Shown here one piece after another: positions 38,530 to 49,194 of a stretch of DNA of 64,000 nt. This stretch comes from Fidelibacterota bacterium (GTDB lineage Bacteria > Pseudomonadota > Alphaproteobacteria > Rhodospirillales > Rhodospirillaceae): positions 1 to 64,000 of the forward strand of contig CANJMF010000013.1 of NCBI GenBank assembly GCA_947475895.1, written 5' to 3'. The notes beneath the pieces are model-generated. The model did not search any database. It had not been told where the DNA came from and worked only from the letters and a program-made list of their open reading frames with translations. How positions within the stretch are numbered: position 1 is the stretch's first letter; every line of letters begins with the position of its first letter. The translations under genes and the position numbers were made by a program.

Positions 38530-40919
38530 AATTCACGCTCGGTTGGCTGAAAGATCACCTGGACACCTCGGCTTCGCTTGACGAGATCAGCGTCAAATTG
38601 ACATCGCTGGGCTTGGAAGTGGAAGGCATCACGAACCCGGCCAAGGGGCTTGAGGGCTTTATCGTCGCGCACATCGTTGAAGCCAAACAGCACCCCAATG
38701 CCGACCGTTTGCGTGTTTGCACGGTCGATACAGGTGCGGAGAAATTGCAGGTCGTGTGCGGCGCGCCCAATGCGCGCGCTGATCTGAAAGTCGTGCTGGC
38801 GCGCCCCGGCGTCGTGATTCCGGCGAGCGGCGAAGCTTTGAAAAAAGGCAAAATCCGCGACGTCGAAAGCCAGGGCATGTTGTGCTCGGCCGGCGAGTTG
38901 AAGCTGAGTTCCGATCAAGACGGCATCATCGAGTTACCAGCTGACGCACCCATTGGCGTGTCCGTCACGCAAGTTCTGAAATTCGACCCCGTGTTTGAAA
39001 TTGCGCTGACGCCTAACCGCGTCGATGCATTGGGTGTGTACGGCGTCGCCCGCGATTTGGCGGCGGGGGGCTTGGGCAAACTGAAGTCGTTGAACACGAC
39101 GGCGGTTGCTGGAAAATTTGAGAGCCCGCGCAAAGTCGTGAGCCGCCTGCCTGCGGGTGCTGAAAAGAATTGCCCGCAATTTGTCGGCCGCATGATCAAG
39201 GGCGTGAAGAACGCCGAGAGCCCGGCGTGGCTGAAGGATCGTCTAACGGCGATTGGACTGCGCCCCGTGTCGGCGCTGGTGGACATCACGCAGTATCTGA
39301 CGATCGATCTGGGACGGCCGCTGCACGTATTCGACGACGCGAAGTTGACGGGCGACGTCGGTGCACGCTTTGCAAAAGACGGTGAAACTGTCGCGGCGCT
39401 AAACGGTAAGACTTACACGCTCGATCGTACGATGGTTGTGATCGCCGACGATGCGGCTGCCCTTGGCATCGGCGGCATTATGGGCGGCGAACCTTCAAGC
39501 GTGACCGAAACAACGACGACCGTATTTTTGGAATCGGCCTTGTTCGATCCGTTGAACATCGCCGCGACCGGCCGCAAGCTGCAGGTCAACTCCGATGCGC
39601 GTTATAACTACGAGCGCGGCGTCGATCCGGAGTCTTCGGTGCCCGGTGCCGAAATCGCGACGCGCATGATTATCGACCTGTGCGGCGGCGAAGCCTCGAC
39701 ACTCATGAACGTCGGCGCACCGCCCGCCTGGAAACGCGCCATCGCGTTCAACCCAGCAAAGGTGAAGGCACTTGGCGGCGTCGATATTGCCGCGCCCGAC
39801 GCAAAAGCAATTCTGGAGCGCCTTGGTTTTACGGTCATGACGAACAGCGACGGCTGGACGGTGACGCCGCCGTCGTGGCGCGCGGACGTGGAAGGCTGGC
39901 AAGACCTGGTGGAAGAGGTTTTGCGCATCAACGGCTACGACAATATTCCACCGATTCCCCTGCCGCGCCCTTCGATGCCAAAACCGGTGCTGACACCGCA
40001 GCAAAAGCAGATTGGCGCCGTGCGTCGGACGCTGGCCGTACGCGGCCTAGCCGAAACCACCACGTGGTCCTTCCTGCCAAGCGCCCAGGCCGATCTGTTC
40101 CGGGGCGACCTGCCGCGGGTCCTGCTGGCCAACCCCATCAGCAGCGATTTGGACGCCCTGCGCCCGTCGCTGATCCCCAATCTGGCCGCCGCTGCCGGGC
40201 GCAATGCCGCCCGAGGGCTCGATTCGGCCCTTTTTGAAGTGGGGCCCCGATTCGAGGGTCCCAAACCCGGCCAACAGATCAACGTGGCCTGCGCCCTGCG
40301 CTCGGGCCATACGTCGGCCCGCCATTGGGCCGGTGGCCGCCGCCCTGTGGATGCTCTAGATGCCAAGGCCGACGCCCTGGCCGCCCTGGAGGCCGCCGGC
40401 GTGAACGCCGCCGGGCTGCAGACCTCCACCGACGTCGCCGGGTGGTATCACCCAGGCCGGGCTGGGGTGATTAAGCAGGGTAACCAGGTTTTGGCCGCGT
40501 TCGGTGAACTGCACCCGCGCATCCTGACCGCCCTGGACGTGAAGGGCCCGATTGTCGCGTGCGAGGTTTTTGTCGACCGCGCGCCGTTGCCCAAGAAAAA
40601 AACCGGGTCGGCCCGCCCGCTGTTGAAGGCATCGCCCTTCCAAGCGGTGGAACGCGATTTCGCGTTCGTCGTTGATTCGAACGTGGGCGCTGAAAGCGTC
40701 GTGCGCGCCGTGCGCGGTGCAGATCGCGAGCTAATCACCGACGTCGGTTTGTTCGACGTGTACGAAGGCGCGAATGTAGGCGAAGGCAAGAAGTCGCTGG
40801 CGGTGTCGATGACGCTGCAGCCGAAAGACGCCACACTGACCGATGAGCAGATCGAGGCCGTTGCGCAAAAAGTGATCGCGGCGGTGGAGAAAGCATGCGG
40901 CGGCAAATTGCGCGCCTGA
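38526..40919 (+). CDS. pheT: Phenylalanyl-tRNA synthetase beta subunit
   Basis: 797 residues. The order is an N-terminal tRNA-binding (EMAP-like) domain (IVEAKQHPNADRLRVCTVD), B3/B4 editing domain (NRVDALGVYGVARDLA), B5 domain, catalytic-like core and a C-terminal ferredoxin-fold anticodon-binding domain (FDVYEGANVGEGKKSLAVSM). It partners PheS and hydrolyses mischarged Tyr-tRNA. Normal length and intact. The ATG overlaps the ASCH gene stop. Confidence 0.97.
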   Translation: MKFTLGWLKDHLDTSASLDEISVKLTSLGLEVEGITNPAKGLEGFIVAHIVEAKQHPNADRLRVCTVDTGAEKLQVVCGAPNARADLKVVLARPGVVIPASGEALKKGKIRDVESQGMLCSAGELKLSSDQDGIIELPADAPIGVSVTQVLKFDPVFEIALTPNRVDALGVYGVARDLAAGGLGKLKSLNTTAVAGKFESPRKVVSRLPAGAEKNCPQFVGRMIKGVKNAESPAWLKDRLTAIGLRPVSALVDITQYLTIDLGRPLHVFDDAKLTGDVGARFAKDGETVAALNGKTYTLDRTMVVIADDAAALGIGGIMGGEPSSVTETTTTVFLESALFDPLNIAATGRKLQVNSDARYNYERGVDPESSVPGAEIATRMIIDLCGGEASTLMNVGAPPAWKRAIAFNPAKVKALGGVDIAAPDAKAILERLGFTVMTNSDGWTVTPPSWRADVEGWQDLVEEVLRINGYDNIPPIPLPRPSMPKPVLTPQQKQIGAVRRTLAVRGLAETTTWSFLPSAQADLFRGDLPRVLLANPISSDLDALRPSLIPNLAAAAGRNAARGLDSALFEVGPRFEGPKPGQQINVACALRSGHTSARHWAGGRRPVDALDAKADALAALEAAGVNAAGLQTSTDVAGWYHPGRAGVIKQGNQVLAAFGELHPRILTALDVKGPIVACEVFVDRAPLPKKKTGSARPLLKASPFQAVERDFAFVVDSNVGAESVVRAVRGADRELITDVGLFDVYEGANVGEGKKSLAVSMTLQPKDATLTDEQIEAVAQKVIAAVEKACGGKLRA

Positions 40920-40948
40920 TGCACGTTGTAAGGTAAGAATTTCGTTTC

Positions 40949-42754
<1,806 letters not shown>

Positions 42755-42830
42755 CAACGCTCTAGATAGCCGACGGCTAGCGGCGCGCGTCTTCGCGTTG
42801 AACATCCTGGAAGAATAATTTTCGGAAGTT

Positions 42831-43136
42831 TTAGTAGGCGCTGTGAAAAGCGCGACGGCGGGCGCGGCGCTTGCGGCAGGCGTGCGCGAGGATAAGTCCC
42901 GAAACGCCGAACACAATCCAGGCCGGTTTCGCCATAACGGCGGCGCCGAGCGCTGCGAGTGTCGTGAATGATGTTGCGGCTGCGAAGGAGGGTGTCGGTC
43001 CGACGAGAAGCGTCCAGATGTCAGACGTGGCTAAGCCATTATAGGCGCCCGTACCCAAAGCCATCACGGCTTCAGCCGACGCCATAATCATAGCCAACAA
43101 AATCAGTGCCCAGCCAGCCAGGCGACCGAAAACCAT
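42831..43136 (-). CDS. Small membrane protein, unknown function
   Basis: 101 residues. Spans are likely at 7-28, 52-68 and 70-86, and the C-terminus is very basic (CRKRRARRRAF). I do not recognise the family, though similar short proteins occur in alphaproteobacteria. It is convergent with lepA; the ATG is preceded by a weak G-rich stretch (ggGGTTCCT). No partner gene is evident. Confidence 0.6.
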   Translation of the reverse strand: MVFGRLAGWALILLAMIMASAEAVMALGTGAYNGLATSDIWTLLVGPTPSFAAATSFTTLAALGAAVMAKPAWIVFGVSGLILAHACRKRRARRRAFHSAY

Positions 43137-43268
43137 AGGAACCCCACGCCCCTGAGTCAGTTTCTTACCCCGTTGGACGAGATATAACCCACAAAGTCTT
43201 TGAATTACAGGGGATTCTCCGGTCGTTTTGAGTAGCGACGTTTAACACCCTGGTAACGGTCTTTCAGA

Positions 43269-43291
43269 GTTTTCCACAACCTGTGGAAAAC
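43269..43291. repeat. Perfect inverted repeat of two DnaA-box-like 9-mers
   Basis: GTTTTCCACA and TGTGGAAAAC form a perfect ten-base inverted repeat around ACC. Each arm contains TTTTCCACA, one base from the DnaA-box consensus TTATNCACA. It lies in a 295-base stretch with no gene between the small membrane protein and tRNA-Ser(GGA). It could be a regulator site, a DnaA-controlled element or a simple hairpin. Confidence 0.5.
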
Positions 43292-43431
43292 GTGGAAGAT
43301 TCTCCGAGTCGCGGGTTACAGGGTTTGTTGCGGGAGCGAGACGCGTCAGATAGGTTCGCCGCGCGAAAAGCAACCGGCACCACGCCGAAGGCTGCCAGAG
43401 TCCTTGCGACTCGAGCCTTTTGCCGAAAACC

Positions 43432-43522
43432 GGAGGGATGGCCGAGTGGCTTAAGGCGCACGCTTGGAAAGCGTGTGTACGTCAAAAGCGTACCGTGGGT
43501 TCGAATCCCACTCCCTCCGCCA
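43432..43522 (+). tRNA. tRNA-Ser (anticodon GGA)
   Basis: A complete 91-base serine tRNA. The acceptor stem is GGAGGGA with TCCCTCC, the discriminator is G and CCA is encoded. The anticodon stem CACGC/GCGTG encloses TTGGAAA, giving anticodon GGA (reads UCC and UCU). A long variable arm and the T-loop GTTCGAATC are present. No integrase lies next to this copy. Confidence 0.95.
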
Positions 43523-43536
43523 ACCGCTGGCGACGG

Positions 43537-44724
43537 CTAGTAGGACTTTGGCAGTCCGAGAACACGCTCCGCGATGTAGCACATAATCATCTCGCGGCTG
43601 ACGGGGGCGATGCGTGGGATCATGATTTCGCGCAAGTAGCGCTCGACATGATATTCCTTCGCGTAGCCGAATCCGCCGTGCGTGCGCACGGCGCGATCGC
43701 AGGCTTCGAAGGCGGCATCCGCACCGAGGAATTTGGCGGCGTTCGCTTGCGCGCCGCAGGGTTTGCCTTGGTCGTAGAGTGATGCAGCCCTCCAAACCAT
43801 GAGGTCGGCAGCCTCAAGCGCCATCCAACTTTCGGCAAGCGGATGTTGGATTCCTTGATTTTGGCCGATGGGACGTCCGAAGACGACGCGCTCCTTTGCA
43901 TACTGCGTCGCTTTCGCCAGAGCGCGTCTGCCGACACCGATGGCTTCGGCGGCGATCAAAATGCGTTCTGGATTCAAGCTATCGAGGATGAGCTTGAAGC
44001 CCGCGCCTTCGGCCCCAATGCGATCTTCTTCCGGAACCGGGAGATCGCGGAAAAAGGTTGCATTGGAATCGACAGCGTTGCGCCCGTGTTTATCGATTGG
44101 CCTGACATCTACATAGTTCCGATCTAAATCCGTATAGAACAGCGTAAGCCCGTCGGTATGCTTTGCAACTTTGTCGCGGGGGGTCGTACGCGTCAGCAGC
44201 AGAATTTTGTTGGCTTCCAGGGCCGTGCTCGTCCAAACTTTCTGACCGTTGACGATGTAACGGTTTCCATCTTTTACAGCGCGCGTCGTGATGTTGGTCG
44301 TATCGAGGCCAGCGTCGGGCTCGGTTACACCGAAGCACACTTTATGTTCGCCCGATATGAGCGGCGGCAGCATTCTGCGTTTCTGCTCCGGCGTGCCGTG
44401 CACAACGACAGAATGCGGACCAAACAAATTGATGTGGAATGTAGAACACGCCGCAAAAACGCCGGCCGAATTGGCAACGGTTTGCATCACGAGCGCTGCC
44501 TCGGTAACGCCGAGCCCCGCGCCGCCGTATTCTGTCGGCATTGTGATGCCGAGCCAGCCGGCTTTCGCAATCTCGGCGTGGAACTCATGTGGGAACGCGT
44601 GGTCGTTATCTTTTTCCAACCAGTAAGCGTCGTCGAAGCGATCGCACAGATCTTTCACCGCCTTGTAAATCTGCTGGCGTTCGGGCGTCATCTCAAGCGC
44701 TGTCGGCAGCGAAACGTCTTCCAT
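43537..44724 (-). CDS. Acyl-CoA dehydrogenase family protein
   Basis: 395 residues from ATG 44724 behind a GGAG. Family features: ITMPTEYGGAGLGVTEAALV, CFGVTEPDAGLDTTNITTRA, GQKVWTS and AKATQYAKERVVFGRPIGQNQGIQHPLAE. The usual YEGT-type position of the catalytic Glu reads RIAPVSREMI, so the base must sit elsewhere, as in the subgroup with the Glu in another helix. It should desaturate an acyl-CoA made by the two upstream genes. Last gene of a three-gene minus-strand operon, 25 bases after the thiamine diphosphate enzyme. Confidence 0.88.
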   Translation of the reverse strand: MEDVSLPTALEMTPERQQIYKAVKDLCDRFDDAYWLEKDNDHAFPHEFHAEIAKAGWLGITMPTEYGGAGLGVTEAALVMQTVANSAGVFAACSTFHINLFGPHSVVVHGTPEQKRRMLPPLISGEHKVCFGVTEPDAGLDTTNITTRAVKDGNRYIVNGQKVWTSTALEANKILLLTRTTPRDKVAKHTDGLTLFYTDLDRNYVDVRPIDKHGRNAVDSNATFFRDLPVPEEDRIGAEGAGFKLILDSLNPERILIAAEAIGVGRRALAKATQYAKERVVFGRPIGQNQGIQHPLAESWMALEAADLMVWRAASLYDQGKPCGAQANAAKFLGADAAFEACDRAVRTHGGFGYAKEYHVERYLREIMIPRIAPVSREMIMCYIAERVLGLPKSY

Positions 44725-44749
44725 ATCAAACTCCAGTCGGACGATATTC

Positions 44750-46429
44750 TTAGGACTGCGCAGCGAGGGGTTTAAGTGCGGCCTTTGGCCCGTATGGAAA
44801 ATATGGAGGATGGTCGCCAATAGCCGTCATGTCGACTTCAACGAGGGACGGACCGTTCACGGCAATCGCTTTGGCGACCTGCGGTCCAAATTCCTGAGCG
44901 GTGGTGACGCGCCAAAACGGTATGCCTGCAATGTGCGCCACGTCCTCGATTTCAGGTCCGAGGAGTTTATCAAATCGACGCCGGCCGTCGGCCACTTTAT
45001 CTTGTATCTGCCGTATCACACCGTAACCGCGATCATTCATGACGAGCATCGTTACGTTCAGATTTTCCTGAACCGCCGTCCAAAGCTCCATCATATTGAG
45101 GTAAAACCCACCGTCGCCGTTCATGATGACGGTCTTGCGTCCATCGACACCCAGCGCGGCGCCGATGCCAAGACTAAGCCCTTGCCCGATACCTGCGCCG
45201 ACCGGATAGATATTCTGCTTCAGGCTATCGAGCTTGAAGAGCTTGTTGCCCCAGGTGCTGTTATTGATCGTGATGTCGCGCGCCCACACGGCATCATCGG
45301 GAACAACCGCGCGCAGCGTCTCCGCAAATCCGGCATACGGCCCGAGCGTTTCTTTAAAGGCGGCGCGTGTATCGCGTTTGAGATTCTCAAATTCTTCTCG
45401 AAACTTCGGATCCAGATCGAGTTTTCCACCCAGGCGCTGAACAATTGCCGCGAGCGTGGCTTCGGCATCTGCGCAGACAAAATATGTGTTGGGATAAGTC
45501 CGGCCATTCGCGGCGGGATCAATGTCGATTTGCACGAGATTAGTCGGGAGGACGACAGAAAAATCGCCGGTTTCATGGCCGCGAATCCGTGAACCGGCCA
45601 CGAGCAAAAGGTCGGCCGTTTTGTAAAATTCTTCGACGCTCGGCAATCCGAGGCCATTTAGCGCACCAAGATTTCTGGGATGCGAGTCCGACACCACGCC
45701 GCGCCCTGACCAACTGGTCACCATTCCAAACCCCAAATCGAGCAGTCTGGTTGTTGGAGCGGTTGCATTCGCCGCGCCACGACCCAACCATAGGAGCGGC
45801 CGCTTCGCCGCACGTATGATTTCCACAAGGCGATCGATGTCAGCGTCAGATGGCGGCTTGGGGGCGGGAAGAACAATAACGCCCTCGTTCAAATTTGAGG
45901 GGCGATCTACCGGCATGCGCTGAATATCTATCGGTACCTCGATGCTCACCGGTCCCATAGGCGGCGTTAAAGCATCGGTCACGGCTTGCACTAACGTCTC
46001 TAATGCGGACTCTGGCGAGCGAATGCGCCAGGCAGACTTTCCGACACTGCGCAGCATCGTTAGCTGATCGGCGACATCATGAACGTTACCCATGCCCCGA
46101 TCGACGAATTTCGTGGACGTTTGCCCGGTGATGTGAAGAACCGGAGATCCCGCAAAACGCGCTTCGAGCAAACCCGTTACGGCGTTGGCAGCGGCCGGTC
46201 CCGTACTGGTCAGCAAAACACCGAGCTTGCCCGATGCCCGCGCGTAGCCGTCCGCCATGTGGCCCGCACCAAGCTCGCCGCGCGTCATGACGAAGCGGAT
46301 AGCGTTGCCGCGCGATATGGAATCCAACATCGGTATGTTGTGCACGGAAGCGATGCCGAAAACGGTGGAGACGCCGCAAGCCGACAGAAATTCCGCGATG
46401 AGATCGCTTACGGTATAGGTTGACGTCAT
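44750..46429 (-). CDS. Thiamine diphosphate-dependent enzyme (acetolactate synthase / oxalyl-CoA decarboxylase family)
   Basis: 559 residues from ATG 46429. Glu52 in RGELGAGHMADGYAR is the cofactor-activating residue, and GDGGFYLNMMELWTAVQENLN is the ThDP-magnesium motif. The middle domain is normal. The specific reaction cannot be fixed from sequence. Because a family III CoA-transferase lies directly upstream and an acyl-CoA dehydrogenase directly downstream, oxalyl-CoA decarboxylase or 2-hydroxyacyl-CoA lyase-type chemistry is more likely than acetolactate synthesis. Confidence 0.85.
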   Translation of the reverse strand: MTSTYTVSDLIAEFLSACGVSTVFGIASVHNIPMLDSISRGNAIRFVMTRGELGAGHMADGYARASGKLGVLLTSTGPAAANAVTGLLEARFAGSPVLHITGQTSTKFVDRGMGNVHDVADQLTMLRSVGKSAWRIRSPESALETLVQAVTDALTPPMGPVSIEVPIDIQRMPVDRPSNLNEGVIVLPAPKPPSDADIDRLVEIIRAAKRPLLWLGRGAANATAPTTRLLDLGFGMVTSWSGRGVVSDSHPRNLGALNGLGLPSVEEFYKTADLLLVAGSRIRGHETGDFSVVLPTNLVQIDIDPAANGRTYPNTYFVCADAEATLAAIVQRLGGKLDLDPKFREEFENLKRDTRAAFKETLGPYAGFAETLRAVVPDDAVWARDITINNSTWGNKLFKLDSLKQNIYPVGAGIGQGLSLGIGAALGVDGRKTVIMNGDGGFYLNMMELWTAVQENLNVTMLVMNDRGYGVIRQIQDKVADGRRRFDKLLGPEIEDVAHIAGIPFWRVTTAQEFGPQVAKAIAVNGPSLVEVDMTAIGDHPPYFPYGPKAALKPLAAQS

Positions 46430-46446
46430 GAGACGTTTTTCCTTCG

Positions 46447-47637
46447 TTACTTCGGGATGGAACGTGTTTCCAGGGACTCGAGGTTTCGCGCGATCTCTTG
46501 ATTGTGTTCTCCGAGCATGGGTGCGGGACGTCCCGCCACGCACGGCGCGCCGTTCATGATAATCGGCGTACGAAGACCCGGCACAGACCCAGTGGCGCTG
46601 GCGGGATAGGGCAAGTTAAAACTCATACCGCGATGCACGACTTGTGGGTCTTGGAACACTTCAGCGATGGAGTTGATGGGGCCGGCCGAAATATCGGCCG
46701 CCTCTAACTGCTCAAACAGCGCCTGTTTTGTATATTCGCCGGTGCGTTTTGTGAGAAGCGCTATCAGGCGTTCGCGATTCTTCACGCGATTGGGGCCCGA
46801 GCTGTAGTCCGGATCCGTCGCGAGATCTGGAACACCAAGCGTTTTGCACAAACGCGCGAACTGATCGTCATTTCCAACGGCAACGAACAGGTGGCCGTCT
46901 TTTGCCGCGAAGACCTGATAAGGAACAAGATTGGGATGCGCATTTCCCAGCCGCTTCGCTTCGACACCGGACGCCAAGTAGGAAAGAGCGACATTCGCGA
47001 GCGCGCCCACCTGCACATCAAGCAGACTCATATCGATGACGGATCCCTTTCCCGTTTCGTTACGACCAGCGACAGCGGCAAGCATTCCCACGGCGGAATA
47101 TACGCCGGTCAGGATATCCGCATATGGCACGCCCGCTTTCATGGGCTCACCGCCCTCGGCGCCCGTGACATGCATTGATCCACCCATGGCCTGAATCAGG
47201 GCGTCATATCCGGGACGCGGCGCATATGGGCCGTTCTGGCCGAATCCCGTAATCGAGCAGTAAATGAGGCGAGGGTATCGCGCCGTGAGCGAAGCGGAAT
47301 CCAAGCCGTATTTCTTCAGACCGCCAACCTTGAAATTCTCGATGACGATGTCGGCATTGGCGATAAGCTGATGGACGAGCGCTAGGTCTTGTTCACTATC
47401 GAAGTCGATCGCCAGCGAACGTTTGCCGCGATTGCACGCATGAAAGTAAGTCGCGCTGAGGTTTTCGCCCGACTCCCCGGCGATGAATGGCGGTCCCCAA
47501 GACCGCGTGTCGTCGCCCGCGCCAGCGCGTTCCACCTTAATCACGTCGGCGCCAAGATCGGCCAGAATTTGCGCCGACCAAGGACCCGCGAGTATTCGAG
47601 ACAGATCTACAACGCGAAGTGAACTGAGGGGTTTCAT
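46447..47637 (-). CDS. Family III CoA-transferase (CaiB/BaiF type)
   Basis: 396 residues. RVVDLSRILAGPWSAQILADLGADVIKVE and the catalytic Asp145 in RPGYDALIQAMGG identify the family, which includes formyl-CoA:oxalate CoA-transferase and carnitine CoA-transferase. It moves CoA onto a carboxylic acid, probably the entry step of the pathway. First gene of the operon; the next starts 17 bases downstream. Confidence 0.92.
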   Translation of the reverse strand: MKPLSSLRVVDLSRILAGPWSAQILADLGADVIKVERAGAGDDTRSWGPPFIAGESGENLSATYFHACNRGKRSLAIDFDSEQDLALVHQLIANADIVIENFKVGGLKKYGLDSASLTARYPRLIYCSITGFGQNGPYAPRPGYDALIQAMGGSMHVTGAEGGEPMKAGVPYADILTGVYSAVGMLAAVAGRNETGKGSVIDMSLLDVQVGALANVALSYLASGVEAKRLGNAHPNLVPYQVFAAKDGHLFVAVGNDDQFARLCKTLGVPDLATDPDYSSGPNRVKNRERLIALLTKRTGEYTKQALFEQLEAADISAGPINSIAEVFQDPQVVHRGMSFNLPYPASATGSVPGLRTPIIMNGAPCVAGRPAPMLGEHNQEIARNLESLETRSIPK

Positions 47638-47859
47638 GGTGCCTGTCCCAAGTTGCTATGCGTGTCGGCAAAGTGTGGCAAACCGCTCCCAGCTTAACCG
47701 CGCGACCCGGGCGTCGACCATATACAGCGGAATGTTTTTGTAAAACAAAGCATGGGAATGATGTCATGACTCTAGCGCGACGCGTGGTCGTGATGCGGCT
47801 CGCGGGGAATCGCAACTTCGAGCCTTTCCTTTCGCAAGCGTGGGGGAATAGAGTGATCC

Positions 47860-48052
47860 ATGAAAAATGAAAGCGACGTTTACGATTCGGCGCGCCTTCT
47901 CATCGACCAGCACGGGGATCTGGCCGACCGCGAAGCTGCCCGGAAAGCCATGCCCTTTGGTCTCGCATCTTGAAAGCGGTCATCACATTGAAGACGGTCA
48001 AAGGGGGCGCCTGGCAAAATTGACGCAATCTCCGTTACCAATCATGCTCTGA
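47860..48052 (+). pseudogene. Frameshifted remnant of a small alphaproteobacterial protein
   Basis: ATG 47860 reads MKNESDVYDSARLLIDQHG, then DLADREAARKAM, and stops at 47973. In the +1 frame the sequence then continues as LESGHHIEDGQRGRLAKL. Together these resemble a short alphaproteobacterial family with the layout 'ARLLIxxHG ... LExGD..GQ..W' that I associate with DUF6961. A further shift near 48020 may follow, since a third frame shows GAWQ. The upstream GGGGGAAT could be its ribosome-binding site. I think the gene is decayed. Confidence 0.45.
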
Positions 48053-48084
48053 AACTATCGCCGTCCCACGCCGTTAGGGTGCCT

Positions 48085-48549
48085 ATGTCGCACTATGTCG
48101 CGAAAGTCCTTCAGCCCGGCGAGACCGTCGCCTTTGAAGGCACGATTCACTGGCTGGTTTATTTACCGGCCATTTTGTTCGCCGTGATCGCACTGGCAGG
48201 CGTGGTCATGATTGTGGGCAGTGCAGAAGATTCGCGCCTCTTTGGCGAGGCGATCTTTGCGTTCGGCGCAATCTTTGGCGTCATCGCATTTCTGCGCGCC
48301 TGGTTCGCGCGCTTCACGACGGAAATTGCGGTGACCGACAAGCGCGTTATTTTCAAACGCGGATTTATTCGCCGCCAAACGGTCGAGATGAATATGTCGA
48401 AGGTGGAGAGCGTCGACGTCGACCAATCGATCTTGGGGCGGATCTTCGACTACGGCGATATTCTTGTGCGCGGAACCGGCGCGGGCCTTGAGCCCTTAAA
48501 GATGATCGCGCATCCCCTCGCGTTTCGAAACGCGGTTATCGCGCATTAG
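48085..48549 (+). CDS. Bacterial PH (bPH2) domain membrane protein
   Basis: 154 residues from ATG 48085 (a GTG six bases upstream is possible). Two membrane spans (WLVYLPAILFAVIALAGVVMIVG and FGEAIFAFGAIFGVIAFLRAW) are followed by a bPH2/DUF304 domain: EIAVTDKRVIFKRGFI, MNMSKVESVDVDQSILGRIFDYGDILVRG. Function unknown; related proteins act at the membrane. Its 3' end overlaps the convergent cytochrome c gene by 14 bases. Confidence 0.85.
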   Translation: MSHYVAKVLQPGETVAFEGTIHWLVYLPAILFAVIALAGVVMIVGSAEDSRLFGEAIFAFGAIFGVIAFLRAWFARFTTEIAVTDKRVIFKRGFIRRQTVEMNMSKVESVDVDQSILGRIFDYGDILVRGTGAGLEPLKMIAHPLAFRNAVIAH

Positions 48550-49036
48550 CGCTTCTCTCCGAGGCTAGCCTTTTGAGCGCGTCCTTTTGCTCCGGCGAAA
48601 GGCTCGGCTGCTTGCGCCGAATCTCTTCGGGCCACGTGCTTTTAATGAAAGACAGAGTCGCCCAGACGTCGTGGTCGCTGAGAAGGCCTTGAAAGGCGGG
48701 CATATCGCTTTCATAGGTCGTCCCGGCCATGATCACATGGAACAGAACCTCGTCGGGGTGATGCCACGTATGCCCTGACTGATTGTGGGGCGGTGCAGGC
48801 AAGTGGCCAGTTGGCAACGGCTTTTGCCAGCTGGGTTGGCCCTCAAGCTGGGCGCCGTGGCAACTGGCGCAATTGACCGCGTAAATCTGTTGGCCGTGCT
48901 GGACCAGGGCGGCGTCGTTAGGATCGGCTTTGGGAAGCTGGTCGATATAAAACCAACCGGCACCGCCCATCGCTGCGACCAAAGCCGCGCTCGCGATCAT
49001 GATCCGCTTTTTTATATGAGGACGGCTAAAATCCAT
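48536..49036 (-). CDS. Exported c-type cytochrome
   Basis: 166 residues with an N-terminal anchor or signal (IMIASAALVAAMGGAGWFY). The haem motif CASCH, preceded by GQQIYAVN, and the Met-ligand region ESDMPAFQGLLSD make a class I cytochrome. It lies on the same strand as, and 159 bases beyond, the molybdenum hydroxylase genes, separated by a terminator. It is a plausible electron acceptor for that enzyme, since several IorAB-type enzymes use a cytochrome c. Confidence 0.87.
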   Translation of the reverse strand: MDFSRPHIKKRIMIASAALVAAMGGAGWFYIDQLPKADPNDAALVQHGQQIYAVNCASCHGAQLEGQPSWQKPLPTGHLPAPPHNQSGHTWHHPDEVLFHVIMAGTTYESDMPAFQGLLSDHDVWATLSFIKSTWPEEIRRKQPSLSPEQKDALKRLASERSANAR

Positions 49037-49124
49037 GACACGAGCCTATAGCGCCTTTCGGCGCGGCTTCGCGTTCAATTCCGTGTGAGGATGATTGGAT
49101 TGCGAGAAACTCGCAGACCCCAGA

Positions 49125-49172
49125 AAGAAAAACGCGCGATCACAGGTGTTTTTGAAACACCGCAATCGCGCG
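49125..49172 (-). terminator. Rho-independent terminator after the hydroxylase operon
   Basis: On the minus strand a hairpin with an outer stem CGCGCGAT/ATCGCGCG (49133-49172) and inner stem GGTGTTT/AAACACC is followed by TTTTTCTTTC. It ends transcription 23 bases after the large-subunit stop and separates it from the cytochrome c gene. Confidence 0.8.
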
Positions 49173-49194
49173 ATTGATCTTTAGACCGAACCTC

